Notes: generated by a model not told the origin, from the sequence alone. A stretch of 64,000 nt of DNA from Paenibacillus cookii (GCF_018333375.1 NZ_BORW01000016.1:44952-108951), one strand, 5' to 3'. Shown: positions 1 through 10,031, numbered from the stretch's first letter. Numbers and translations: made by a program.

Positions 1-1
1 T

Positions 2-3000
2 CCGCAGCATCCGGGAGCGTATTTGACGGACGGCAGGCTGGACCTTATGTGGTCTACCAGCGATACCGGATGGCAAAGCAGCCCGCTGGCCGACGAATGG
101 GCGATGGTGGATCTGGGCGCCGTTCAACCGATCATGCGCTGGACGGTCTATCACGGCGCGGCGGGAACATGGGCGACGAAGGATTTCCAATTGGAATACA
201 GCACGGGGGATGCAAGCGGCCCCTGGCAAACGGCGGATTCGGTGGTCGGCAACATGGATGCCGTGACCGACCGGACGTTGCCGGATGCGATCTCGGCCCG
301 GTATGTGCGTCTTCACGTCACGAAAAAAACGGCTGAAGGCGTCGACTGGCCGGCCGTACGGGTCAGCGAGCTGGAATTATTCTCGAAGGCCGCGGTCATT
401 CCCGTATTGACGGCCGCTCCGCCGTCCGGAACCGTGCTGCCGGGCACCCAAGTGAAGCTGTCCAGCTCTCCAGGCACGGCGGCCATCTATTACACGACGG
501 ACGGAACGGATCCGGTGACATCCGAGACCCGGCATCCATATACCGAACCGATTTCGGTCGGATCCGACCTGAACATAAAAGCGGTTGCCGTCGACGAAAA
601 GGGAGGGGGCGTCAGCGAGGTCGGAAGCTTTGAATACCGGGTTCCCAAGGAGGATTTGTCCCAATATCCGAACCTCGCGCTGACGGCCACGGCGGAAATG
701 TCGTCCCCGGCAGGCTGGGGCAATGTCGCCGGACGCGCCATTGACGGCAACCCCGGGACGTATGCCCAACCGGAACAAAACGTGCTGTGGGATTTGACCG
801 TCGATCTGGGCAGCAGCCAGCCGGTCAATTATGCGGTCCTTCGCAAAAATCCGGATCACGTCAACTACGTGACGAAATTTACGATCGACGTATCGGAAGA
901 TGGGGAGCGCTGGACGACGGTGGCCGAAGAAACCGGCAATGACGACTCCAAGGATCAGATATACGGTTTCGCCCCGGCGAAGGCGCGTTACGTCAGGCTT
1001 CATCAGTTGGACAAAACCGGCATCGCCGCGGCCATATGGGAGTTCGAGCTGTACAATACGGCCGTCGCGCTGCCTGTGGAAACCAGCGTCAAGCCGGGAC
1101 CGGTGATTGACGGCACGGCCGTCGAGCTGTTCGGCGGGCAGCCTGGAGCCGCGATTTATTATACGACGGACGGCACCGATCCAAAGACATCGGAGACCAA
1201 GACCGTGTATAAGGAACCGATCATCCTGCACGGCGGGAGCATCGGCGCCGCAACCAAACTGCAAGCTTACGCCGCCATGGAGGGAAAAGAGGACAGCGAG
1301 GTCAAAACGTTCGAATATCAGGTCATACCGTTGTCGGCTACCCCGCCGCCGGGGGACGTGGCTGCAGGGACGGCCGTTGCATTGTCCAGCTCCATTCCGG
1401 GCGCTTCCATTTTCTATACGCTGGATGGAACGGATCCGCTGACATCGGTCTCCAAACGCCTGTATACGGAGCCGCTGATCGTGGAAGAGGACGTCACGAT
1501 CCGCGCCTACGTATCGGACGGGGCGAATGCAAGCCCTTCGGCTTCCATTCCGTACAGCATCATGCGGGATGAAACCAACGTCGCGCTGAGCAAAGAGGCG
1601 TCGGCATCGTCGTCGCAGCCGGCAGCCAAACCGGGTAATGCCGTCGACGGCGATCAAGATACCGCGTGGATCGCCGGCAGCTCGGAACCCAACGGCTGGC
1701 TTCAGGTCGATCTCGGCGGCGATTACGACCTGACAGGCACGCAAATCGCCTGGAATGAAGCAAAAAATTACAAATACAAAATCGAAGTGTCCGCCGACGC
1801 CCTTCACTGGTATTCGGTTGCGGACAGGACCGATCTTACCGGCCGGGACCAGGTCCGAAAAGATCGCTTCCTGGAAACGGCGCGGCGTTATGTCCGGGTG
1901 ACCGTCACGGGGCTGGAGCCCGGCACCAAGCCGGGCATCCGCGAGTTGGCGGTTTGGGGAACGCCAAGCGAACCGATGCCTCTCGTTCCGGTAGGTCCGG
2001 CAACGAACGGTTGGCCGCGGCCGGTGATCGTTCCGCTTCCTGCTTCGGTCAGCGGCGTACCCGAGCCGGTCGTCAGTCTGGACGGCACGTGGAAATTCAA
2101 GCTGAATCCCGGACAGGGCTTCTGGAGAAACAGTACCGATACGTCCGGGTGGAAAGAGGTCCGGGTCCCGGCCAACATCGAGGTGCTCGGCTTCGATATC
2201 CGCGGCCAGCAGGGCGGCGATTGGTTCCCGGACCGCAATATTGAACACGCGTACCAGAAAACGGTAAACATTCCGTCTTCCTATGATGGAAGCAGGGTGA
2301 TGCTCCGCTTCGAAGCGGCGTTCAACTTCGCCCGCGTCTGGGTCAACGGCCATTTGGTCCGCCAGCACCGCGGAGGTTTTACGACGTTTGACGCCGACGT
2401 TACGGAATACGTTGCCCCGGGCGAAGACGCCACGATCACCGTCGGGATTACGGCAGAAACCGGGTTTGTCGAATACCAGCATGTCCGGGGACTGATCGGC
2501 CAGGTGAAGCTGTTTGCGCTGCCCGTCGATCACATCACCCGCCTGCACGCCGAAACCGAGTTCGACGCCGCGTATTCGGACGCGACGTTGAAGGTATCGG
2601 CCGGCATGGCGTTAGAGGAGGCGATGCAGGGGGAAATCGAGCTGCAGCTTACCGATCCGGACGGAAACGACGTACCGATCGAGCCGGCTGCAATTTCGTT
2701 GACGGGCAGTCAGCCGGAAGCGTCGATCCAAATCCCGGTCGCAAAACCCGTGAAATGGGATGCCGAGCATCCGCGGCTGTACACGCTGAAAGCTACGGCG
2801 AAAGCAGACGGCAAATCCGTGCAAACCGTGATCCGCAAAATAGGCTTCCGGTCGATCCGAATGGAGGGCAACCAGATGCTGGTGAACGGGAAAGTCGTGA
2901 AGCTGCGCGGCGTCGATTGGCATCAGTCGTCCCCGCTTATCGGTGTCGCCGCCGATCCGGAACATGACCGCGAGTCGCTGATCAAGCTCAAGGAAGCCAA

Positions 3001-5251
3001 CGTCAACTACATTCGCGCTTCCCATTGGCCGCAGTACGAATACGTGCTGGATTTGGCCGATGAACTCGGCTTTTACGTCGAACAGGAGAACTCGGTGATG
3101 TTCGTCAGCGACGGCAGGGCCAGCGATCCGAAATATTTAAACAACTATATGGGCCAATTCTCCGAAACGATCGAGAAGGACCGCAGCCATCCAAGCATCG
3201 TCATCTGGTCCATCGGCAATGAAAGCGCGTGGGGAAGCAACGTGGCGGCAACCCATGATTACGTCAAGGCGGTTGATCCGTCCCGCCCCGTGAAATTCAG
3301 TTGGGGATTCAACGCTCCTGCCGGGTATACCGACTTGTTCAGTATTCATTACACCCCATACGGCCATACTTTCGGCACGCATGACAAGCCGGAGCTGTAC
3401 GACGAATATGCCCACGGTTACGTCTATTACGGCGACTGGATCGACGACGATCCGGCCTACAGGGATTTTTACGGCACCGCTCTTCACCGGCTGTGGGATG
3501 ATCTGTACGGGACGCCGGGCGTTCTGGGCGGAGCCATCTGGCACTCCCGCGACCTGCGCTTTTACGGTCCGGACGGGATCTGGCAGGGCTTCCTGGTCAA
3601 CTGGGGCATCCTTGACGAATGGAACCGGGAAAAGCCGGAATATTGGAACGTCAAAAAAGCTTATTCGCCCGTAAGAATCGGGGCCGATTCGCTTCCGAAC
3701 CCGGGAGCGGGCCAACCGCTGACGATACCGATCGAAAACCGTTATAATCATACAAATTTGAGCGAGGTTACCATCGAGTGGAGCGTCGGCCAAGAAAAAG
3801 GAAAGCTCCAAGGCTCTTCCGTGGAGCCCATGAGCAAAGGGCAGCTTACGCTTCCTGCAAGAAAGTGGAAAAACGGAGATGCCGTCCGCCTGAAAATTTA
3901 CCGGGACGACCATACCGCTGCCGATTCGCTCGTGGACGAATACCTGCTAGTCGTCGGCCAGAGAACGATCGTGCCGTGGAAGCCGCAAGGGAAAGCCCCG
4001 GATATCCGGGAAACCGGCAGCCAAATCATCGTTTCCGGCAATGATTTCCGCCTAACGTTCAGCAAAACGACGGGCATGATCCAAACCGGCGAATACAAAG
4101 GGAAAACGATGATCACCGGCGGGCCGTACCTCGATATGGGCTATACGTCGAAGCTTGGGGCATGGACGCTCTCCGGCATCAGCCAAAGCCGCTCGGGCAA
4201 GGAAGCCGTCATCCGCATATCGGGCCAATACGGCAAGACGGGCGTCCATTTCGAGGTTCGCGTGGACGGCAAGGGGCTCATCTCCACCACGTATACCGTC
4301 ACCGACCCGCCGGAAACTTACGACGCCGTCGGCGTATCCTTTGATGCAGCCGCGGATGCCGACCGGATCACCTGGGATCGGAACGGGGAATGGAACGAAT
4401 ATCCGGCAAACCATATTGGCAGACTCACCGGGACCGCTTATAAGAAGCGTTCCAAAGGTGAAGAGAAGTACGGCGTCAAGCCGGATTGGCCGTGGATGGA
4501 GGATGAGAAGGAGGGCCTCGGGACGGCGGATTTCCGCGCCTCCAAGACGAACGTGAATTACGCTTCCCTCCTGTTCGGCAAATCCCGAAACCGGATTTCG
4601 GTGCAGGGGGACGGCTCGGGGGCGGTCAAAGCTTCGCTGAACGCTGACGGATCGGTCCGCCTGCACATCCGGAACGAATGGTCCCATCCCGCAGGCTTCC
4701 CGGGTTGGGTCGAGGCCAATCCGGTGCAAAAGCCGATCGCGATCGATTCCGGCTATACCGGCACCGTCCGAATGAAGCTCGCTGCCCATGACGATTTCGA
4801 TTTCACATTCGCGGACGCGCCGCAGTATTTAAGCGACATGCAGTGGTCGGACGCGACCAGCGGCTGGAGCCGGGTGAAAAAGGATTGGAGCGTCGGCGGA
4901 AACGTGCTGACCTTGTATGACGGAAAAGGAAGCCGTTCGTACGACAAGGGCTTGGGCACCCGTGCCTCCTCGGAAATCCGCTATTCCATCGGGGGCAAAG
5001 GCTATAAGCGGTTTACCGCCGCGGCGGGGATCGATCTGGAGAGCCCTGGTGGTTCGGCCGTGTTCCAGGTGTGGGCGGACGGCGTCAAACTGTTCGACAG
5101 CGGCACGATGAACCGAAACACGCCTGCCCGCCAAGTCGATGTCGACATTTCCGGCAAAAACGAGCTTACACTCGTGGTTCTGGACGGCGGAGACGGAAAC
5201 GCCGAAGACCATGCCGATTGGGCCGATGCCAAACTTGAGCCGGCTCGTTAA
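2..5251 (+). CDS. Modular secreted GH2 glycosidase (5' end cut by window)
   Basis: The reading frame is open from base 2, before any start codon, so the gene begins upstream; 1749 residues are visible. Order of domains: the rest of an F5/8 (discoidin) module, a chitobiase C-terminal-like repeat (AIYYTTDGTDP), a second F5/8 module, two more chitobiase-like repeats (each with a YT.DGTDP core), a third F5/8 module (AVDGDQDTAW), then a GH2 sugar-binding, Ig-like and TIM-barrel core, a beta-galactosidase small-chain-like region, and a C-terminal NPCBM-like domain. The predicted acid/base Glu lies in SIGNESAWGSN (codon at 3221) and the predicted nucleophile Glu in DEYAHG (codon at 3404), both as expected for GH2. 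Substrate is not determinable: beta-galactosidase or beta-glucuronidase activity are the obvious candidates. The binding modules suggest an extracellular enzyme acting on a polymer; the signal peptide would be upstream of the window. Confidence 0.9.
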   Translation, partial: PQHPGAYLTDGRLDLMWSTSDTGWQSSPLADEWAMVDLGAVQPIMRWTVYHGAAGTWATKDFQLEYSTGDASGPWQTADSVVGNMDAVTDRTLPDAISARYVRLHVTKKTAEGVDWPAVRVSELELFSKAAVIPVLTAAPPSGTVLPGTQVKLSSSPGTAAIYYTTDGTDPVTSETRHPYTEPISVGSDLNIKAVAVDEKGGGVSEVGSFEYRVPKEDLSQYPNLALTATAEMSSPAGWGNVAGRAIDGNPGTYAQPEQNVLWDLTVDLGSSQPVNYAVLRKNPDHVNYVTKFTIDVSEDGERWTTVAEETGNDDSKDQIYGFAPAKARYVRLHQLDKTGIAAAIWEFELYNTAVALPVETSVKPGPVIDGTAVELFGGQPGAAIYYTTDGTDPKTSETKTVYKEPIILHGGSIGAATKLQAYAAMEGKEDSEVKTFEYQVIPLSATPPPGDVAAGTAVALSSSIPGASIFYTLDGTDPLTSVSKRLYTEPLIVEEDVTIRAYVSDGANASPSASIPYSIMRDETNVALSKEASASSSQPAAKPGNAVDGDQDTAWIAGSSEPNGWLQVDLGGDYDLTGTQIAWNEAKNYKYKIEVSADALHWYSVADRTDLTGRDQVRKDRFLETARRYVRVTVTGLEPGTKPGIRELAVWGTPSEPMPLVPVGPATNGWPRPVIVPLPASVSGVPEPVVSLDGTWKFKLNPGQGFWRNSTDTSGWKEVRVPANIEVLGFDIRGQQGGDWFPDRNIEHAYQKTVNIPSSYDGSRVMLRFEAAFNFARVWVNGHLVRQHRGGFTTFDADVTEYVAPGEDATITVGITAETGFVEYQHVRGLIGQVKLFALPVDHITRLHAETEFDAAYSDATLKVSAGMALEEAMQGEIELQLTDPDGNDVPIEPAAISLTGSQPEASIQIPVAKPVKWDAEHPRLYTLKATAKADGKSVQTVIRKIGFRSIRMEGNQMLVNGKVVKLRGVDWHQSSPLIGVAADPEHDRESLIKLKEANVNYIRASHWPQYEYVLDLADELGFYVEQENSVMFVSDGRASDPKYLNNYMGQFSETIEKDRSHPSIVIWSIGNESAWGSNVAATHDYVKAVDPSRPVKFSWGFNAPAGYTDLFSIHYTPYGHTFGTHDKPELYDEYAHGYVYYGDWIDDDPAYRDFYGTALHRLWDDLYGTPGVLGGAIWHSRDLRFYGPDGIWQGFLVNWGILDEWNREKPEYWNVKKAYSPVRIGADSLPNPGAGQPLTIPIENRYNHTNLSEVTIEWSVGQEKGKLQGSSVEPMSKGQLTLPARKWKNGDAVRLKIYRDDHTAADSLVDEYLLVVGQRTIVPWKPQGKAPDIRETGSQIIVSGNDFRLTFSKTTGMIQTGEYKGKTMITGGPYLDMGYTSKLGAWTLSGISQSRSGKEAVIRISGQYGKTGVHFEVRVDGKGLISTTYTVTDPPETYDAVGVSFDAAADADRITWDRNGEWNEYPANHIGRLTGTAYKKRSKGEEKYGVKPDWPWMEDEKEGLGTADFRASKTNVNYASLLFGKSRNRISVQGDGSGAVKASLNADGSVRLHIRNEWSHPAGFPGWVEANPVQKPIAIDSGYTGTVRMKLAAHDDFDFTFADAPQYLSDMQWSDATSGWSRVKKDWSVGGNVLTLYDGKGSRSYDKGLGTRASSEIRYSIGGKGYKRFTAAAGIDLESPGGSAVFQVWADGVKLFDSGTMNRNTPARQVDVDISGKNELTLVVLDGGDGNAEDHADWADAKLEPAR

Positions 5252-5264
5252 AATACACATTCCA

Positions 5265-5292
5265 GCAGGCCTTCCCTCAGGGGAAGGCCTGC
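5265..5292 (+). terminator. Perfect 12-bp hairpin after GH2 gene
   Basis: GCAGGCCTTCCC pairs perfectly with GGGAAGGCCTGC around a TCAG loop, 13 bases after the GH2 stop codon. No T-run follows, so it is either a U-tract-less terminator or an mRNA 3' stabiliser. Confidence 0.55.
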
Positions 5293-5388
5293 ATCATCGA
5301 TCAAGCCCGATTCGGCTGCCTTTGAACAGGGAGGATTCAGCCGATCGACGGCCAATATATTTAGGATTCCAGAGTGACAGGATGTGAA

Positions 5389-7731
5389 ATGCCGGTGAAC
5401 CCGATGAAATGGAGATGGCATGTACCGACCCGAAGCTTTTTGTTCAGATTGATCGCGGCCAACACGATCGTTTTTGGCCTGAGCCTGCTCATGCTTTCGG
5501 CCGTGAACTATACGTTTACCAATATGATCAGCGAGAAGCAGATCTCGGAAACGACCCGGAAGCTGCTCCATCAAACCGATGCCAGCATCGAGATGCTGTA
5601 TGAAAGGGCGTTCCGGGCCGGGGAACAGCTCCTGAACGACAAGGACGTCATCCAAAGCCTGTACGCGCCAAACCTTGATCCGGTCGACTCGCTTGCGCTG
5701 GACCGAAAGCTCCATGAAATCGTCAATGCGAATGATTTTATCGATTCCGTTTATTTGCGCAACGGCGCGACGGGACAATTCATCCATTCGATTCCGCGGG
5801 ACGTCGAGATCGCCGACATCGATCCGGAAGCGCGCAAGCTGGTTCAGGTCCGCAACGGACTGGGCAAAATGATTTTCCTCCCCCACAGGCAGCAGTACGT
5901 CTATTCGGGCAAGCGATACGACAACCCGATTCTTTCCCTTATCTTTATTCCGTCCGACGCGAGGTCGGAGTATGCGATCTTTATTAATCTGAAATTGTCC
6001 GCGCTCCAGGATTTATTTGATAAAATGGGCAATTCCCCGGAATCCAGCTTCATGGTCACGAACAAAAACGGGATTCTGATCACCCGCAGCGACAAGCCCG
6101 ATGCCTTTATGGATGCGGCTTCCGGCGCCGAATTCATGGGCAAGGTGATGAATTCGGGCACCGATTCCGGCAGCTTCGTCGCTTCGATGAACGGTTCAAA
6201 ATCCCTGATCACCTATACCTACAACGACAAGCTTGAGTGGTATTTGGTCAATGCGACAAGCTATGCTTATTTGGCCCAAGGGAGCTTTATTCTCCAGCGA
6301 AACATCATCATCGTATCCTTGCTGATGCTTTTGGCATGCTTTGCGGCAACGATCCTGATGAACCGTAAAATTTACGGCCCGATCGGGAACGTCGTTCAAA
6401 TGGTGCGAGGAAGCCAGCCGGCGAATGCATCCGGGGAGGCCCGCAACGGATCGGCCGATGAAGCCGCGTATTTGAGCGACGTATTCAAAAGTTTGATCGG
6501 CAAGGTGACGTCCCTTGAAGATTCGGCGGTCAAAAGCAGGGAGAAGCTGAAAGAAAGCTACCTTAAAGATCTTCTTTTTAGCGGTATTTCTGCCGGCGAT
6601 CTGCATGAAGAACTGCATGCCGCGCAGCATGGCATATTATTGCGCACAGGACCGATGCGAGCCTTGACGGTAGTTGTCGAGGACTCGCTTCAAAGGGAAG
6701 GCAGCGTGACGGACACAGGGATCCGATTGGTCAAAGATACCGTATTCGAGCTGGCCCGCCGCATTTTTCCCGAACGGGACGAGATGGAAAAGGTCGACGT
6801 TGGACGGCAGTCGCTGGCCATTTTGATGCGGGAGCCTGAAGATCATCCTTCGATCCATCGGCTGAACAGGCTGGTGCAGCAAGCCGAACGGGTGACGGGT
6901 TTCCAGATGAAAATCGGCGTGGGCGGCCGTGCGGAGTCGATCGGGGAACTGGGACGGTCTTTTGAGGAGGCGAGGGCAGCGTTGGAGTACAGTTTCGTGG
7001 ATAATCGCCGAACGGTCTATGATTTTGAGGGGGTTCGCGCCGCAACCGGCACTCCGTTCCGCTATCCCGCCAAATTGGAAAGGGCTTTGTTTGATGCCGT
7101 CAAAGTCAACGACCGAAAAGAGGCAAGAAGGATTCTCGGCGAATGGTTCGAAGCGCTGCGGGGCAGCGCGCCGGCAGATATCCGTGCCGCGTTGCGGCAA
7201 TCGGTGACGACGATTGAACATGAATTTGGGACGATGACGGATTTTACGCCGCTGCTGATGGATCGTGGAGAAGATTCGCTTTACGGGATCGTGCAGCGCT
7301 TTGCGGAGCTGGAACGGGTCGAGGCATTTTACGGGGATCTGGTAGATTTTATCATCGGGCAGTTGCAAACGAACCGGCACCAAGATCGCGGCGAACTCGT
7401 AAAAACCGCTTGCGGATTTATCCGAAACCATTACCGGAGCAGCGGTCTTTCGGCCGAACTTGTCGCTTCCGAGCTCGACATTTCCGTGCCTTATTTCAGC
7501 AAGCTGTTCAATGAAGCCATGGGCGTGTCCTTTACGCAATACGTGACCGATTTGCGGCTGTACGATGCCGAACAACTGCTGCTGACGACAACATTAAACG
7601 TAAAAGAAATCGGGGAGCGGATCGGCTTTCAAAACAGCTCCTATTTTATTACGGTATTCAAAAAGAAAAACGGCACTTCGCCCAACCAGTTCAGAAAGTT
7701 AAACAAAGCCGGCCGTGCGGCGGAGCCATGA
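5389..7731 (+). CDS. Membrane-bound AraC-family regulator with extracellular sensor
   Basis: About 780 residues. A cytoplasmic tail is followed by a transmembrane helix near residues 18-40 (FRLIAANTIVFGLSLLML), an extracellular region of about 250 residues resembling Cache-type sensors, a second helix near residues 295-315 (IIIVSLLMLLACFAATIL), and a cytoplasmic part ending in two AraC helix-turn-helix motifs (SELDISVPYFSKLFN and IGERIGFQNSSYFITVFKK). This one-protein sensor-regulator layout is common beside carbohydrate genes in Paenibacillus. It sits between the GH2 glycosidase and a deacetylase, so it probably controls one or both; the ligand is unknown. The ATG at 5389 has AGGA six bases upstream; a GTG at 5374 and an ATG at 5404 are alternatives. 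Confidence 0.88.
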   Translation: MPVNPMKWRWHVPTRSFLFRLIAANTIVFGLSLLMLSAVNYTFTNMISEKQISETTRKLLHQTDASIEMLYERAFRAGEQLLNDKDVIQSLYAPNLDPVDSLALDRKLHEIVNANDFIDSVYLRNGATGQFIHSIPRDVEIADIDPEARKLVQVRNGLGKMIFLPHRQQYVYSGKRYDNPILSLIFIPSDARSEYAIFINLKLSALQDLFDKMGNSPESSFMVTNKNGILITRSDKPDAFMDAASGAEFMGKVMNSGTDSGSFVASMNGSKSLITYTYNDKLEWYLVNATSYAYLAQGSFILQRNIIIVSLLMLLACFAATILMNRKIYGPIGNVVQMVRGSQPANASGEARNGSADEAAYLSDVFKSLIGKVTSLEDSAVKSREKLKESYLKDLLFSGISAGDLHEELHAAQHGILLRTGPMRALTVVVEDSLQREGSVTDTGIRLVKDTVFELARRIFPERDEMEKVDVGRQSLAILMREPEDHPSIHRLNRLVQQAERVTGFQMKIGVGGRAESIGELGRSFEEARAALEYSFVDNRRTVYDFEGVRAATGTPFRYPAKLERALFDAVKVNDRKEARRILGEWFEALRGSAPADIRAALRQSVTTIEHEFGTMTDFTPLLMDRGEDSLYGIVQRFAELERVEAFYGDLVDFIIGQLQTNRHQDRGELVKTACGFIRNHYRSSGLSAELVASELDISVPYFSKLFNEAMGVSFTQYVTDLRLYDAEQLLLTTTLNVKEIGERIGFQNSSYFITVFKKKNGTSPNQFRKLNKAGRAAEP

Positions 7732-7786
7732 TCACACTTGTTCACTTTATGGGCGCTGGGTTCGCGCCATGGCGCTGGAACGGAAT

Positions 7787-7796
7787 GGAACGTTCC
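7787..7796. promoter_or_regulatory. GGAACGTTCC palindrome upstream of deacetylase
   Basis: A perfect 10-bp palindrome in the 150-base gap between the AraC regulator and the deacetylase gene, preceded by a near copy (GGAACGGAAT). It could be an operator, but no other copy supports this. Confidence 0.25.
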
Positions 7797-7882
7797 TTGG
7801 CCGGGCAGGACCGATTTACTTCCCGGCGCGAATTGAATATAGTATTGGACGAGAACATCATTTTGGGGGAGGCAAATTTTGA

Positions 7883-8680
7883 ATGCGCATTCAATTGGAC
7901 CGGTTTCCGAACGGCCTGCATAAGGCCTTGACGCTCAGCTTCGACGACGGGAGGGACCATGACCGCAGATTCGTCCGCATGCTAAACGGCTACGGTATCA
8001 AAGCGACGTTTCATTTAAACAGCGGTTTTTTGGGCAAAGAAGGATACATCGGCAAGGAAGAGGCAGGGACGTTGTACCGCGGGCATGAGGTATCGGCGCA
8101 TACGGTAAGCCATCCGTTTTTGGAGCAGTCCCCGCCGGAGCAGGTCGTATCGCAAGTCGTGGAGGACCGGAAGGCGCTAGAAGCTCTCGTTCACGTGCCG
8201 ATCAAAGGAATGAGTTATCCGTTCGGGACCTACAACGATCAGGTGGTAAGCCTTCTTCGCGCCGTCGGCATCGAATATGCCCGGACGGTCAACAGCCACG
8301 GCTCGTTCCATATGCCCGAAGATTGGCTCCGCTGGCATCCGACCTGCCACCACAAACAAATGGTGGAATTCGCGGAGCAGTTCGTCCGTTTGGAAGAGCG
8401 GTTTTCGCGCATGGCGCTTTTGTACGTATGGGGACACAGCTATGAATTCGAAAACGACGGGAATTGGGATCTGATCGAACGGTTCGGCGAAACCGTCGGC
8501 GGACGGGAGGACATCTGGTACGCGACCAACGCCGAAATTTATGCCTATGCGGACGCGTTAAAACGGCTTCGTTTCTCTGCGGACAGCCGCATCGTCCATA
8601 ACCCGTCGGCCTTGTCCGTCTGGATCAGCGCGGAAGGCGACCCGGTCGAGATCCCCGCGGGGCAAACGGTACGATTATAA
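7883..8680 (+). CDS. Polysaccharide deacetylase (NodB/CE4-like)
   Basis: 265 residues. The N-terminal motif LTLSFDDGRDHD gives the catalytic and metal-binding Asp pair, and HTVSHPF gives the H-x3-H metal ligands of the CE4 family. No signal peptide or membrane segment is seen, so the protein looks cytoplasmic, which fits a small-substrate (N-acetyl sugar oligomer) deacetylase better than a wall peptidoglycan deacetylase. A GGGGGAGG box lies about ten bases before the ATG. The gene follows the AraC regulator by about 150 bases and is convergent with the next gene. Start and family assignment are firm; the substrate is not. Confidence 0.87.
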   Translation: MRIQLDRFPNGLHKALTLSFDDGRDHDRRFVRMLNGYGIKATFHLNSGFLGKEGYIGKEEAGTLYRGHEVSAHTVSHPFLEQSPPEQVVSQVVEDRKALEALVHVPIKGMSYPFGTYNDQVVSLLRAVGIEYARTVNSHGSFHMPEDWLRWHPTCHHKQMVEFAEQFVRLEERFSRMALLYVWGHSYEFENDGNWDLIERFGETVGGREDIWYATNAEIYAYADALKRLRFSADSRIVHNPSALSVWISAEGDPVEIPAGQTVRL

Positions 8681-8681
8681 T

Positions 8682-8719
8682 CCGTGCGGGAAAAGAACAA
8701 GCCGGGTGTTTACGCACGG
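8682..8719. terminator. Weak hairpin between convergent genes
   Basis: CCGTGCG pairs with CGCACGG across a 24-base loop in the 44-base gap between two convergent genes. There is no clear T-run on either strand, so it is only a possible bidirectional terminator. Confidence 0.3.
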
Positions 8720-8724
8720 GGGCT

Positions 8725-9771
8725 TTAATCGGCAGAGTTTCGGCGCTGCTCACGAGAATAGATTTTTCGGTATACGGCCGGCGTCAAGCTTTCGAACTTT
8801 TTGAACGTTTTGATAAAATAACCGGGATCCGCGAAGCCGAGTTCATCGCCGATGTGGTTCACGGATAAATCGGTCGTCTCGAGCAGCTGCTTGGCCCATT
8901 CGATTTTCAGGCGGGGGACGAACACCGAAAAGTTTTCTCCCGTTTCCCGGGTGAAGACGCGGCTGAAATAACTCGGACTGACGTGGCACAGCGCGGCCAT
9001 ATCCTGCAGGCGCACGTTTTCGTTTTTATGCCGGTACATGTAATCAAAAGCGGGCTGCAGCAGCGGGTTCGCCGCGCGATATGCGCGTTCCGTGCCCTGC
9101 TTGATTTTCGCTTCGATCAGCGTGCTGGACAGCTCGTGCTGCATGGCCTGGATCTGCTCGTAGGCTTGCGGCGCGGCACTGACCGGATCGGGAGCGGCCG
9201 GCTCCGCGGTCAATACCTTTTTGTACATGTCGACCGTCGCATGTTTTTGGATCGCTTCCCCGACGATGTAGTTGCACAAATGAAACAGCATGTCCGCAAT
9301 GGCCGACACCTCCTCGGAGGACAACTCGGGGAGCGCGCGGTATTCGGGTTCCAGCTCCTTGAACTTCCGGTCCGTTTCAGCGTTCGGCGGACGGGTTACG
9401 ATTTGTTCGAGGGGCAAGTCCGCATCGCGAAGCTTGATTTGCCCCGCCATGATGGCGCCGATATATTGGCCTTCGACGATGATGGGCACGGCGATGTCGA
9501 CGATGCCGAAATGGCAGCGGTAAACGTACGGCTTATTGGTGCGTACCGCCTCGAGGCCGCCGCGGGCATCGCATTTTTGGCAGTAGGAGGACAGGTTGCC
9601 GTCCTTGCGAACTCCCTGGCAAAAGGCTTGGCAGCGGCTGTGTTTGGTGACCGGGACGCCCTTGTAATCGACGGTGATGATCGCCATTCGGGTGACGAGG
9701 GAGAGGGAATCCTGCAGCTTGTGCCATTTTTCGATATCGATGATTCGTTTCAAGTCGTAGCGCGGGTTCAT
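8725..9771 (-). CDS. AraC-family regulator with PocR sensory domain
   Basis: 348 residues from the preferred ATG at 9771; ATG 9777 and TTG 9786 are in frame, but 9771 is best spaced (nine bases) from a TTTGGAG box. The N-terminal 150 residues match the PocR ligand-binding domain, including a cysteine cluster (CQAFCQGV, YCQKCDARGG) and a Cache-like continuation (YRCHFGIVDIAVPI). The C-terminal 100 residues hold the two AraC helix-turn-helix motifs (ALCHVSPSYFSRVFT; GDELGFADPGYFIKTFKKF). PocR of Salmonella senses propanediol, and the domain family is thought to bind small diols and related compounds. Placed divergently from gldA and the dihydroxyacetone kinase gene, it most likely activates them in response to glycerol, dihydroxyacetone or a diol. 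Confidence 0.9.
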   Translation of the reverse strand: MNPRYDLKRIIDIEKWHKLQDSLSLVTRMAIITVDYKGVPVTKHSRCQAFCQGVRKDGNLSSYCQKCDARGGLEAVRTNKPYVYRCHFGIVDIAVPIIVEGQYIGAIMAGQIKLRDADLPLEQIVTRPPNAETDRKFKELEPEYRALPELSSEEVSAIADMLFHLCNYIVGEAIQKHATVDMYKKVLTAEPAAPDPVSAAPQAYEQIQAMQHELSSTLIEAKIKQGTERAYRAANPLLQPAFDYMYRHKNENVRLQDMAALCHVSPSYFSRVFTRETGENFSVFVPRLKIEWAKQLLETTDLSVNHIGDELGFADPGYFIKTFKKFESLTPAVYRKIYSREQRRNSAD

Positions 9772-9846
9772 GTGCATCGTCTCCAAATATTATTCATTCC
9801 CTAAGGGCAGTGCAGGGTGCGGCTGCAGCGAATCTGTATTTTGAGC

Positions 9847-9869
9847 GCAACGTTGCTTGTTCTATTATA
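9847..9869 (-). promoter_or_regulatory. Promoter -10 and palindrome before PocR regulator
   Basis: On the minus strand a perfect TATAAT (9864-9869) is followed by the 10-bp palindrome GCAACGTTGC (9847-9856) around the expected start of transcription. The -35 is poor (GTTCAT at 17 bp). The palindrome could be an autoregulatory site. Confidence 0.35.
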
Positions 9870-9991
9870 CTAAAAACCCGGTTTGAATGAACAAGATAGT
9901 ACAATTTTACAGGCAAAAGGACAAAAAAACACCATCGGAAAGCGCTTTAAAAGGCGGTTTGAGTGCCATGATTTCCGCTGGTCCCCGCGCG

Positions 9992-9997
9992 TATAAT
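9992..9997 (+). promoter_or_regulatory. gldA promoter -10 box
   Basis: A perfect TATAAT 35 bases before the gldA start. There is no recognisable -35 at 16-18 bp, the usual picture for an activator-dependent promoter; the divergent PocR/AraC protein is the natural candidate. Two copies of CGGTTTGARTG (9879-9889, 9955-9965) lie upstream. Confidence 0.45.
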
Positions 9998-10031
9998 GGA
10001 CATGAGATTACGGCGGAGGGGAAAAGAGATC

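Noticed and set aside
377..2548. A 723-codon open frame on the minus strand inside the GH2 gene
   Set aside because: It mirrors a well-supported plus-strand gene with clear domains; the product has no recognisable fold and is the usual high-GC antisense shadow.
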